Below are positions 24,917 to 39,715 of a stretch of DNA of 64,000 nucleotides, in pieces. A program made the position numbers and the translations under genes. The DNA is taken from the NCBI GenBank assembly GCA_037975125.1, contig CM075858.1, forward strand, positions 71,390,542 through 71,454,541, read 5' to 3'. Position 1 is the stretch's first letter. Every line of letters begins with the position of its first letter. Source of the stretch: Latrodectus hesperus. Taxonomy: Eukaryota > Arthropoda > Arachnida > Araneae > Theridiidae. The notes under the pieces were generated by a model, which saw only the letters and a program-made list of their open reading frames with translations, was not told the DNA's origin and ran no database searches.

Positions 24917-25112
24917 TTACAAAATTAAGTATACACTTTAAACTAAGTTAAGAAATGAAGCAATTAAAATTCCATGTAAAAAAAGAAAAATTTATGTAAT
25001 TTTTTATTAATTTATTACAAAATTAAGTATACACTTTAAACTAAGTTAAGAAATGAAGCAATTAAAATTCCATATAAAAAAGGAAAAAATTTATGTCATT
25101 TTTTATTTATAA
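24917..25112. repeat. Recent 98-base tandem duplication
   Basis: Two adjacent copies start at 24917 and 25015. TACAAAATTAAGTATACACT and the following 50 bases are identical in both. Differences are limited to a few substitutions and A/T run lengths at the end. The high identity marks it as a recent local duplication. Confidence 0.9.
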
Positions 25113-29830
<4,718 letters not shown>

Positions 29831-29888
29831 TGTACCATCAATATAATTTCAATTTCTTAAATTTATTGGAAGAATTAGTTATTATTCA

Positions 29889-30112
29889 TAGGTCTGAGTT
29901 TCGATCCTCGGGATGAGCAAGGTCGATTCAGACTTTCATCCCTTCAGTGGGTTGATAAAACTGAGTACCAAGCATGCTTAGGAACTAAACACTCAGGGTT
30001 TTCGCGTTAGGCTAACCACCTAATCGGGACATATGCTTCGCACTCCAGAGCTCTCAGTCAAGAAAACGGGTTTGGAGACCGTAAAATGGGTTATCGTTTT
30101 ACTGAGTTTAAC
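29889..30112 (+). mobile_element. 5'-truncated tRNA-derived SINE (family 2)
   Basis: The insert starts just before the B box (TTTCGATCCTCGGG). It then follows the SINE at 45580-45860 closely: TTCATCCCTTCAG, AACTGAGTACCAAGCATGCT, ACCACCTAATCGGGACA and a GAGTTTA end. The A-box half is missing. TATTATTCA occurs at 29880-29888 and at 30113-30121, consistent with a 9-base target duplication that may extend a few imperfect bases further left. Confidence 0.85.
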
Positions 30113-30121
30113 TATTATTCA

Positions 30122-31427
30122 GTCACGTGCAAACAAAAATAAATGCTTTTTGGAAATCATTCAACAGAGAAGGGTTTAAAATTAAAATTTTCATTCCTAT
30201 ACCTTAGATTTAATTAAATGAGTATAATGCGATTTTTATAAACAAATAAAACAAGTTTTTATGAATAATAATTTAGTAATTTTGATTTTTTTTACTCTTA
30301 AAAATAAAAATGTAAATTATTAACACAACATTTTTTTAAAGTTTACTTCTAAATGAGACAGCAGCTGAAACCAGTTAAATTTTTATAGATGCTTTAAGAA
30401 GTTACAAATGCCATCGTTTGCGCAAAAAACGCATTCAGTGTGCAACATTTGAAACATTTACGGTAATGAATGGGCCTTTGTTTCCTTCCCATCTTGATGA
30501 ATGCGAATTCGTCCTAATTGGTACTTACTATTTACGTCAACATAGATTACTTGGGAAAAGTGTTACTTGGAACAAAAGACAGTGGATTTTCTTGGAGACT
30601 AAGTGATCGCTGCTGCTGTTAATCATTGATCGGTAAAAGGGGCATTGTTAGGAGTTAGAAGGTGAAAGAATTAGAAGAACATGATTTTAAATGCACTCAG
30701 AAACAACACATTGAAATATATTAAGCTGAAACTCGAATAGAGACTTAAATATAATAAATTCATGCCACATTACAGAATATTTAGCACTGCAAAGCAATTA
30801 AATAATGATTTTTATGTTTCAAGTAATTTTTGTATTAATTTTGTATTATTAATTTGAATTAAATTTTCAATTTTAAACAAGAAATTTATTTTAATAGCTA
30901 AAATATTTTTTTCCAAGTTAGATGGACTACCATCTGAAATACTTTAACTTTTATAATTTATGGAAGATAAATTATTTATAAAAGAGAGAGAGAGAGCTAT
31001 TAATTACACAATAGCTTAATTTAGTGTTTTAGTGATATATATGATATTTTAATGAATCTTATAAATTTAATCGCTATTTATTTATTAAATCAATAAAAAT
31101 GATCAATCATTTGAATTATGATTTTATAATAATTTTGCAATTTAATAATAATTACATAATGATTTTCGCAGAGTAAAAGTTATTAATGCGGTTATTGCTT
31201 TTTACATTTAACAGAACCATGTTATACATTAAACAATGTGAGGAAAATTATTTGTTTTATTCTTATGACAGATTTCTTTTTGAAAAGTAAGCAAAACTTT
31301 AAAAAATTGGAGTAAACCATTCTATTTTTCAAAAGGTATAATGTGGCTAATTAAAGTGCCAAGCTTGTAACTTCACTAAACATTTTTATCTGGACTCAGT
31401 TTATAGAAACTATTTGTGCGAGATATG
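30122..31427. other. Non-coding stretch
   Basis: No gene seen. 30400-30660 is less AT-rich and contains a 62-codon plus-strand frame (30418-30606) without family resemblance or splice signals; it may be an unclassified repeat. A short (GA)6 run lies near 30985. Confidence 0.45.
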
Positions 31428-31438
31428 TTTATTTAGAT

Positions 31439-31732
31439 GCCGACCGATGGCTGAGTGGTTAGCGCTCCTGACTTCTGAGCAGTGGTTCCTGTGTTCGAAT
31501 CCTTGTTCGGGCATGGATGTTACTTTCTTTCTCGGTTCTCTGTCCTTTCTTCTGTGATATATAAATGTGGTCCACCCTATAAACGGGTTTGTGGTGGTAT
31601 GGCACTGGCAACGCTACTCGCCTCCGTGACTTGGTTCACAGGTGCTCGTTGGGTAACGATGAATGAGTAGCAGTTTCTGGCCTTGTTGTGACAAAGTGTT
31701 CGTCACCCAAGTGTCCGCCGTTGGAAAAAATA
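31439..31732 (+). mobile_element. tRNA-derived SINE (family 1), full length with target duplication
   Basis: A 294-base insert is flanked by an 11-base direct repeat, TTTATTTAGAT (31428-31438 and 31733-31743). The tRNA-like head has an A box TGGCTGAGTGG (31448-31458) and a B box TGTTCGAATCC (31492-31502), both needed for RNA polymerase III initiation. The body runs from GGGCATGGATGTT to a short A-rich end (TTGGAAAAAATA). The head resembles a Leu/Ser-type tRNA but lacks a convincing fold, so it is not a working tRNA gene. The perfect duplication suggests a fairly recent insertion. Confidence 0.9.
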
Positions 31733-31743
31733 TTTATTTAGAT

Positions 31744-34060
31744 TTCATTTAATGGTAAAATATTTATGTATAGTTGGTAAATTAGTACTTATAATTAACA
31801 AACTTTGAGGTGCAAAAGTAATTATCAGGAAATTTCTCTTTCATCAACCCCGTCGAGTTTCTTACAATCAAATAAGACATTTGTAATTATGCTTGTTGAA
31901 TAAATATATATATTGGGAAAGTTTATTTCACATCTATGATTTGGTTTCTTTAAAGGTATTATTTTATATGAATAGCCGTAATTCTCAGTTATCATCAAAA
32001 CTGTTTGGATTTCAACACCAAGGGAAAAATAATAAAAGTTATTTATTGAGATTAATAAAAGGATTTCTAGAAACGAAATTTCCTTTGTTAGCTTTATTAA
32101 TTAGATTTTTGTTTAGTGTAATACACATTAATTTTCTAGATGGTGCCTAAATCATTAATAAGGAATTGAATCATATTCACAGAAATGTAAGGAATGCTTC
32201 TTGTTTTGTCAGGAAACAAATGTAACAATGTAATTAGTATAATAGAGGATAATTTCAACTGACAAGTCTTTAAAGAATCTTTAATTGTGGCTCGCAATAT
32301 CTTCTTGTGAGAAAATATCCAGTTCAATTAAGTGTTTATTCATATCTTGAATTGATGTCACAGATCTTTCAGTGTTACACAGCCTTTGTTAGAAATATTT
32401 TTTTAGGTTATGTGAAATTAACTGTTGGATTAAGGATTTTTTCCTTCTATACATTGTGCTAATTTTCAGTAACATTGATAAATTTACAAGATAAAAGAGG
32501 AAAACTAAGTCATTGCAAATTTAGGTATCAAATCGTATTATCTGACAAAGTATGGCAGAAAATGAAGTATTACTATTCAATTCAATTATGTAGAAAGCCC
32601 GCATTTACGAATTAATTGTTGCGGTATACCAAAAAGCAAGCGTAAAGGAAAACTTGCGGAAGAAATAAGAAAATGGGAATTCTTCTTAATTAAAGCTTTT
32701 GTAGTTTTATCTAATTTACTCAAACTTCGGATGAATACAAAAATCTAGCTGCGTAATTATTGCTCATAATGGAGAATAATTCTCAAGAGACATTTCTTAA
32801 TAAACATAAAATATGTAGAAATACACATTTTGCTCACATCATTGTATCGCTTGTGGAAGCCTGAATAGATGAAAAGAAGCAAAAGTAAGAGCAGAAGTCT
32901 AATTTCATTTTCTACTTCATTCAAGAAAACAAAATTGCTACAATTCATCAAGTAATATTTTCTAAGTATCATTTGATGGTAGAAGCTGTAAATATTAAAT
33001 AATGCTGTTTGATTATAAATCCATCCAAAACTTAGATAGTTTACCTAATCAAAGAAAAAACTTGTAAAGATGATTTTAATCAATTCATCTTACTTTGCTG
33101 ATTTAGTAAATATTACTGGAGAGAGAGAGAGAGAGAGAGAGATTAGCTGTAAAATAATTATATGTGAGATACAAAATATTATGATTTCTGCTTCTAAAAT
33201 AGGGATAAGCATTGAGAAAGTAACTAAAGTTTAAAAGCATATGCCTATCCTCCTCAGATAGATTAGAAACAATATCCGAGAAAGTTGACTGCCTTTTACT
33301 GTTAGTTTAATTCTCATTAATTTTTTGTACTTTCTTCAAACTGATGAGCATACAGCCGTAAACAAATTTATAGGATTCAGTCTTTTTTTTGAAAAAGGTT
33401 ATATCTTTTTCAATTATGTATGTTAACTAGGAAAATTTATATTATATTATTGTGTGTGGTACGTGTTAAATTCATCTTATATTTGGTATTATTTTGAAGA
33501 TGATTGTTTGACACAGAAAAGCGCGTATTAAAATCTAAAAATACCGAATTTTGGCTTTTGAACAATACAATGTTGTGTAAGCAGCATCTAAATCATGAAA
33601 TTATACTGAGTTCCTTCTAAAGTAATAAAAAGCCCACGTTACCCAGACATTAAAGTTCACAAGAAATTCTTTATTTAATTTTATATTATTAATTAACTAA
33701 AATTTACTTGTCATTTGACTCCCACTTTTTCATAAAAAGTCTTGATTCAACAAAATCAAAAGACTTTTGAACTGAAAGCCAGGTTGCTAATCATTTAGCG
33801 ATAAGCTTGGTTTCTATTGTGAAGCTCTAATTTGATGTGTTTTGTGGAAATCTTTTCTAATGCATATCATGTGATCAAATAATATTTGTCTAAAATATGT
33901 ATAAAAATGATTTTAAATTATTATCTCACTTGGATTTGAGCTCAGTATAAGCATATTTATAAATACATATTTACCCCAATATATGGGGGTGGTGGTAAAT
34001 GTGTACGTATAAATATGCATATACTGAGACCAACACCAAGTAAGTAATAATTTAAAAATA
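31744..34060. other. AT-rich non-coding stretch
   Basis: No gene seen. It includes a (GA)n run at 33119-33142. Short frames at 31893-32150 and 32757-32972 have no family resemblance and random AT-rich composition. Confidence 0.55.
33119..33142. repeat. (GA)n microsatellite
   Basis: Twelve GA units. Confidence 0.9.
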
Positions 34061-34081
34061 CAGTAAGACCCCGCTTAACGC
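34061..34081 (+). repeat. Left terminal inverted repeat of the Tigger-like element
   Basis: CAGTAAGACCCCGCTTAACG plus C. Pairs with 36284-36304 with one mismatch. Confidence 0.95.
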
Positions 34082-34086
34082 TGTTT

Positions 34087-34103
34087 CGTTTAGCGCTGTT
34101 TCG
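34087..34103 (+). repeat. Left subterminal direct repeat with AGCGCT palindrome
   Basis: CGTTTAGCGCTGTTTCG, identical in the same orientation to 36234-36250. Similarity continues past the block (GGTTTTGCGCTCC against CATTACGCTCTAC). It is a candidate transposase-binding site. Confidence 0.85.
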
Positions 34104-34359
34104 GTTTTGCGCTCCTTTATTTCAACCCGGGGATTCCACGAAATCGCTCGCAGCATACGGGGATTCCCCGAAATATTATGCAGCGATAGGTTTCAAATAC
34201 ATATCCGAAAGAGTGTACTTGTGTTTCTTGTTTGGTGCGGTATTGTACAGACATATTTTTATTATTGGAAACATTTGTTGACATTATTGTAAGTAGGTAT
34301 TAATTTACATATTTAATACTATATTACAGTGTCAAAGATTTTGATCTTTAGTTTTTACT

Positions 34360-36003
34360 ATGGGTGATAATGAAAAAGAAAAGAAAGCAACCAGAAAAAG
34401 CATTTCACTCAAAACTAAAATGGAAGTGATTAGAAGATTAGATTCTGGTGAACGTCAAACTCTTAATTAGTGCTTCATTGAATTTGCCAACTCCAACAAT
34501 AAGGACCATCATGAAGAATAAAGAAAAAATACTGTCATCGGGAACTACAACTACGTCAAGCTCTGCAACTAGAATTACCCGTTCTAGAAATAATATCATA
34601 GCGGAAATGGAAAAACGACTGTCATTGATGACGAAATTGATCACAATATGCCATTAAGCCAATCTATCATAATGGAAAAAGCTAGAAGAATTTTTAATTA
34701 CATTCAGGCTGAGACAATTGACACAAGTGAAACTTTCGTTGCTAGTCGAGGACGGTTTAATAGATTTAAACATCGAAATAACCTTCACAACATAAAGATT
34801 ACAGGAGAAGCAGCAAGTGGTGATACAAAAGCGGCGGCTGATTTTCCAGAGATATTAAAAAAAATAATTGAAGAAGGAAACTATCCTCCAGAATTGGTTT
34901 TTAATGTTGATGAAACAGGCTTGTTTTGGAAGAGAATGCCGTAACGAACATTTTTATCCCGTGAAGAGAAACGGGGGCAACAGGATTTAAAGCTTCAAAA
35001 GATCGCTTAACCCTTCTACTAAGTGTTAACGCAAGCGGAGATTTTAAATTAAAACCATTACTAATTTATCATTCCAAAAACCCAAGAGCGATGAAAAGCA
35101 TATCTAAATCAACTTTACCTGCAATTTGGGAGTCTAATAAAAATTCATGGATAACTGCGAAAATTTTTCAGGATTGGTTCACTGAACATTTCTGCCCGTC
35201 TGTTAAACGTTTTTGCGAAATTAAAAAACTTGAACAAAAAGCACTTCTGTTAATTGATAATGCTCTAAGCCACCCAACAAATTTATCAGACTTAACAACA
35301 TGCATTCCAGTCGAAGTGGTTTTCTTGCCGCCTAACACAACTGCCTTAATTCAACCAATGGACCAAGGCGTTATATCAAATTTTAAGGCTTATTACTTGC
35401 GGCGAACCTTTAAGCAAATGCTTAAAAAAACAGACGGAGAAGAGAACCAGTCCATAAGAGAATTTTGGAAAAACTACAACATCGTGGATACTGTAGAAAA
35501 CATAGGCCTTTCTTGGAATGAGGTAACAGAAAGATCTTTGAAAGGAGTATGGAAGAATATTTGGCCGGATTTAAGTAAGGGCGATGACGTTGGACACTCT
35601 GTCGATAGTGAAATTAACGAAACAAACCGGTTTTGAAGGGGTAAATGTGGAAGATGTCGAAGAAATAATTCAAGAAGCAGCGGCTCGTCTTTCTAATGAT
35701 GAGCTCAAGGAATTAACTGAACATGAAAAAAACAAAAATGTTGACAGCAGTGATTCAGAAGAAGAGCAAAAAGAACTTTCGATGGCGTTTGTAAAAAGGA
35801 GTTTGTCTACCATAACTGAAATAATGGATCAATTCATTGAAAATGATCCGAATTTTGACAGGAGCTCAAAAGTAAGGCGTGGTGTTAGAGATGCTCTATC
35901 CGTTTATGAAGAACTTTTAAGAGAACAACGCAAAAGAAAAAGGCAAACAACATTAGATGCTTTTGTCACAAAAAGTCAGAACACTGAAAACGCGGAAGGC
36001 TAA
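34360..36003 (+). pseudogene. Tigger/pogo-like transposase with multiple frameshifts
   Basis: The product would bind the element ends and move it by cut and paste. ATG at 34360 opens MGDNEKEKKATRKSISLKTK, a pogo/CENP-B type helix-turn-helix start. The frame shifts near 34455, where SLNLPTPTIRTIMKNKEKI continues, and again near 34625. The third piece (34648-34944) holds the second DNA-binding part (SRGRFNRFKHRNN) and the first catalytic Asp (VDETGLFW, codon 34909-34911), ending at a TAA. After a further shift in a G run near 34975, 35091-35636 holds the second Asp (LLIDNALSHP, 35256-35258) and the third (QPMDQGVI, 35361-35363). A last shift near 35610 leads to the acidic C-terminal part, ending at 36003. 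Confidence 0.93.
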
Positions 36004-36233
36004 CTAAATATGACTGACATAGAATTTTATTTGTTTTTTATAAGAATATTCGTTTTGTTATTTATATTTTGTTTTTATTTTTGCAAGAAATAATAATGTG
36101 GTATTAATTTGGGCTTTATGAAATAAATGTTTGGTTTTATTTTTATTAAAAAAACATACTTTTTAAATTTAATACCTAACCAATTTCCTAGCCATCTTCC
36201 CCTTACCCCAATATTTACATGTAAAGATAGCCT

Positions 36234-36250
36234 CGTTTAGCGCTGTTTCG
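36234..36250 (+). repeat. Right subterminal direct repeat with AGCGCT palindrome
   Basis: Identical to 34087-34103 and in the same orientation, 54 bases inside the right end; the left copy is 26 bases inside. Confidence 0.85.
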
Positions 36251-36283
36251 CATTACGCTCTACTTTGATGGAACGTATCCCCC

Positions 36284-36304
36284 GCGTTAAGCGGTGTCTT
36301 ACTG
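36284..36304 (-). repeat. Right terminal inverted repeat of the Tigger-like element
   Basis: Inverse of 34061-34081 with one mismatch. TA follows. Confidence 0.95.
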
Positions 36305-36449
36305 TATTTCATCATTATTTAGATCTATAGTCAACATTGCTTTAAAGTATTCCCACGAGTTATGCGTAATTGATACTACAATATGAAAATATACTGTTAT
36401 AAAATTAAATATGAAATGTTTTGTCAGAATATACAAACTATTAAAATAT

Positions 36450-36687
36450 TTTTTCTAATGCTCGGCTGCCCTTAGGCCTTTAATTTATTCAGCTCTATAA
36501 TGGGCGAAGTGATGACACCTCATATAGTGAGGCACCCAGTGGATGTGCCATCTTCACCCCGAAAGTGAAGTAATAAAAGAAGACAAACAAAAAGAAGGAA
36601 AGAAACATCCATGCCCGAACCAGGATTCGAACGCGGGACCTACTGCTTCGAAGTTAGGAACTTAACCTCTCTGCCATCTAGCCGACC
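36450..36687 (-). mobile_element. tRNA-derived SINE (family 1 relative), minus strand, with target duplication
   Basis: A 238-base insert is flanked by a 13-base direct repeat, ACTATTAAAATAT (36437-36449 and 36688-36700). Read on the minus strand it has an A-box region TAGATGGCAGAGAGGTTAAG (36680-36661), a B box CGTTCGAATCCTGG (36633-36620) and the GGGCATGGATGTT junction shared with the SINE at 31439. The body after that junction differs from the 31439 copy, and it ends in an A run. It is therefore a related subfamily with another tail. Not a functional tRNA gene. Confidence 0.9.
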
Positions 36688-36700
36688 ACTATTAAAATAT

Positions 36701-37817
36701 ACAATAATGTATAAAAGAAACTCATTTTGTTGGAAATATATGGTTGTTTATATACGAATCATTTCATAGGCCTAAATTAAATTTCTCAATTTAAATATAT
36801 TGGAGCACACACACACACAAAATTTCCTTAATAGCTAAAACGTTCTAATCCTTTACAATTTAAGAGCAATATGCTATCGAATATGTTGTGCACATTCTCT
36901 CACATATACACTGCGCGATATTGAAAATGCAGCTCCTAGAACGAGTGTGCAGAAAATTATGCAAATTTCAGGATAGACGTACCTTTCCGAAGTACGCAAA
37001 TTATGTGAAATACGCTGTTCTCCAGCACAGGTAGGATAAGATATAAGAATCGGCAGAGTGGGCATTATTCGTGCCATCATTGCTGCGTGGAAAATAATCG
37101 TCTTTCACTGACTCTGTGCCTAGACGTGTTGCTTAGTGTATCGCCGTCCACGGTAGTCCCACTGACCCGACCCTGCTCTCGCTCTGTATTATGCATTATC
37201 CTTTAGTAATACAGATCGCTTATTATCAGTTGCTGTCTCTCTCTGTTTGCAGAGTCTCGTCACTTTCTGGCAACTCCTTCTTGGTGTTGCATTTTCTAAG
37301 TTGGGTATTGCATATTAAAGTTTTATACATTTTCTATCTTACGTAAGACACACTTTTATATATTTTCAAACCCATTATATTTAGTTGAAAACAAATCTAA
37401 CAGCAGTTTATATTACTTATAACAAAAATAAAGGAAACTTTGCGGAATTTAATTAAAGAGCAAGTAATAAAATGTCAAACTTTGACGAATTGCACAATTT
37501 GATTTTCTGTGACAATGTCTAATTTAATCATGGTTCTGTATGAATAATAATAGTTACCGTGTGAGAGTCAGGAGTCAATGGGGGATATAGATAATTTGAC
37601 CAGTATTGTTAAACATTACATCGCTCGTTAAAATGGTATAACAGTTTCTATGTACGAACTACCACAGCAGATCACTCCAATAACATTCAGAGAAATATTT
37701 ACTGAAAGACAATCAGGTGCAGCGACTTGTACTACTGTCTGTTTGCCACGAGAATATTTTCAGAAAAGTAGTCTTGATTAGTGGCGGTTGCTAGAGTAGT
37801 CAGAACTATCTATTTCA
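36701..37817. other. Non-coding stretch with a possible old transposon piece
   Basis: A (CA)6 run lies near 36807. 36990-37320 is less AT-rich and listed separately. The remainder has no recognisable gene. Confidence 0.45.
36990..37320 (-). mobile_element. Possible decayed Tc1-like fragment
   Basis: On the minus strand, starting near 37310, GCAACACCAAGAAGGAGTTG resembles the sequence just inside the end of the Tc1-like element at 19513 (GCTACACCAAGAAGGA). The rest of this GC-richer block shows no transposase motif and many stops; a 68-codon frame at 36874-37080 has no family resemblance. The opposite end was not found. Confidence 0.3.
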
Positions 37818-38360
37818 CACAAATGGAGTCTAAGTGTGACATGGACTGACGGTATTTGGAATAATACATTGTGTTATTCTCAAAGCCTTCAATAAGCCAA
37901 AATTGGCTTTTTTTCTGGTTCCTTGTGTCCAAAACGGAACACATCTAGTTTTCACAGCATTAGATATGCACAGACAAATTGGCGGGAATTATTCTTTTGG
38001 TAGATAGACTCTACTTCACATTTGACGAAATGGGGACTAAGCGTGCCATGAATTGACGGTATTTAGAATTTGTGTCATTTATATTGACGGTATTTAGAAT
38101 TTGTGTTATTTATATTGACGGTATTTAGAATTTGTGTTATTTATATTGACGGTATTTAGAATTTGTGTTATTCATATTGATGGTATTTAGCCATTATGTT
38201 ATTCTTAAAACATTCAATATAAGCCAAAATTGGCATTTTTTCTGGTTCCTCATCCAAAATAGAATATATCTTATTTACACAACAATATATATGCACAGAC
38301 AAATTAGTGAGTGTTATTCTCGTTTTATATAGACAATATTTTACATTTGACAAATGTAAA
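37818..38360. repeat. Nested tandem repeat: about 206-base unit with an amplified 31-base unit
   Basis: ACAAATGGAGTCTAAGTGTG at about 37818 recurs changed at about 38024, an offset near 206. Both copies share GACGGTATTT, AAGCCAAAATTGGC, TTTTTTCTGGTTCC and ATGCACAGACAAATT. Inside the second copy, ATTGACGGTATTTAGAATTT and the next 11 bases are repeated with an exact 31-base period at 38052, 38083, 38114 and 38145, with a changed fifth copy at 38176. The near identity of the 31-base units shows that amplification was recent and followed the larger duplication. Confidence 0.9.
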
Positions 38361-39715
38361 ATAACATTTCTCAATAGAAAAATGTGATTCGCATCCGGGA
38401 TTCATCATAAGACAAGTCTTAGATAAAATGAAATACGATGTCTCTTAATCTTTCACTCTGATACTGCATATTTATAATCTGATTGGATGTCATTTGTCTG
38501 TTATATTCCATCTTTCTTCGGAAGATGAATTGTGGGGAATAGACTAGGGAACATCAATTTCCATCTCTCTTGAGTTACTTGCACTTTAATTGAGAATACT
38601 TATTTACATAACTATGAGAGGTAAAAATACTTCCTAGTCATCACAGTTTGAATATTTCGTTAAAGTAAAAATTTATTTAAATTATCACATCAAATATTTA
38701 CATATGCAGTCACTGTCTTTGTTGTATCATTTTATCACATTCCAGTCAATATTTTACAATATTGTATTTTTTTAAATCAGCAAAGTGTATTATTTGCATT
38801 TCGCTTAAAATAATCACAGCATGAATGCGCGAAAAATTAAAAACAACATTCTCAAAACAATGCTTATGAATTTATACACATTACCAAACTGTTAAGAATA
38901 TTATTTTGAAATAATTACTTAATATGTGCCATGTAATAGTATAAACTTCTTATTATACTTTATATAATATAAGCGAGTTCTAGATTTTAATATTCCAATT
39001 TAATATGAACATAATGACTACAATAAGCTTTTATAAATGATATCGAAATGCTGGAAAATTATGCAATTTATGTTGCTTCAAAACATATAGAACTAAAATT
39101 GTACACGACTTATATTTACGTCTGAAATTTATTTTCTAAATTGGGTGAAAAAAGGGATGTTTTTAAATTTAAATTCTCGAAGATGAAAATAAAATTTTAT
39201 GATTAATTAGAGTAAATAAAAAACTTCTTAAATTGAGAATATTGAATTAGATTAATTAAATAATGTTGTATTACAGATTTTACATGATTGCTTTTTATTT
39301 TATAAATTTTTTCATTATTGCTCATTAAATATATTTTGCATAATAATTTGGCTTCATAAAAACAGTAATTAATTATTTTTATTGATAATATATTTATAGA
39401 AATTGGCTTGTTTTAACGTCACTAATGGTTAACATCGGAATATTTTCAATGCATAACAAATCATTTAAAAAATTACAAGGATTATATTTTATGGTTTTTA
39501 TAACTTTAGCAAATTGTGTTATGTTTTATGTTTTATTAAAATCATTTTTTAGGATTATATCAATTTAAAACTAAGATTATGATTAGAATTTTCAATTTTA
39601 TTTCTGCAGTTATTTTTCACGATTCGTGTGCTTAAATTTTAGTTGATAATTGTTAATTGGGACTGTGTTGCCATTCAGGTGAAATAATTAAATGTTAGTA
39701 AGGCATGCATATTAC
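38361..39715 (-). other. Probable intron downstream of the ERG exon, AT-rich
   Basis: Lies beyond the donor site of the channel exon on the minus strand. No further channel exon (S4, pore or cyclic-nucleotide-binding-like region) was recognised here or anywhere at lower coordinates. Confidence 0.6.

Larger units (their letters stand above)
34061..36304 (+). mobile_element. Complete but inactive Tigger/pogo-like DNA transposon
   Basis: A 2244-base element is flanked by TA on both sides (34059-34060 and 36305-36306). The left end is CAGTAAGACCCCGCTTAACG; the right end, read inverted, is CAGTAAGACACCGCTTAACG, one mismatch in 20. CAGT-type ends with TA duplication fit the pogo/Tigger group. Inside the ends, CGTTTAGCGCTGTTTCG occurs in direct orientation at 34087-34103 and at 36234-36250. 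The plus-strand transposase is broken in several places. An AATAAA at 36122-36127 follows its stop codon. Confidence 0.95.

Noticed and set aside
31439..31510. Possible functional tRNA gene
   Set aside because: A and B boxes are present, but the anticodon arm does not fold properly and the unit is part of a 294-base insert with target duplication, so it is a SINE head. The same holds for 45580 and 36687 (minus).
34107..34292. 61-codon frame at the left end of the Tigger-like element
   Set aside because: It lies in the non-coding end region, which contains the direct repeat; the transposase starts at 34360 in another frame.
37818..38360. CRISPR-like array
   Set aside because: The 31-base repeats are contiguous without unique spacers, and the context is eukaryotic; it is a minisatellite.
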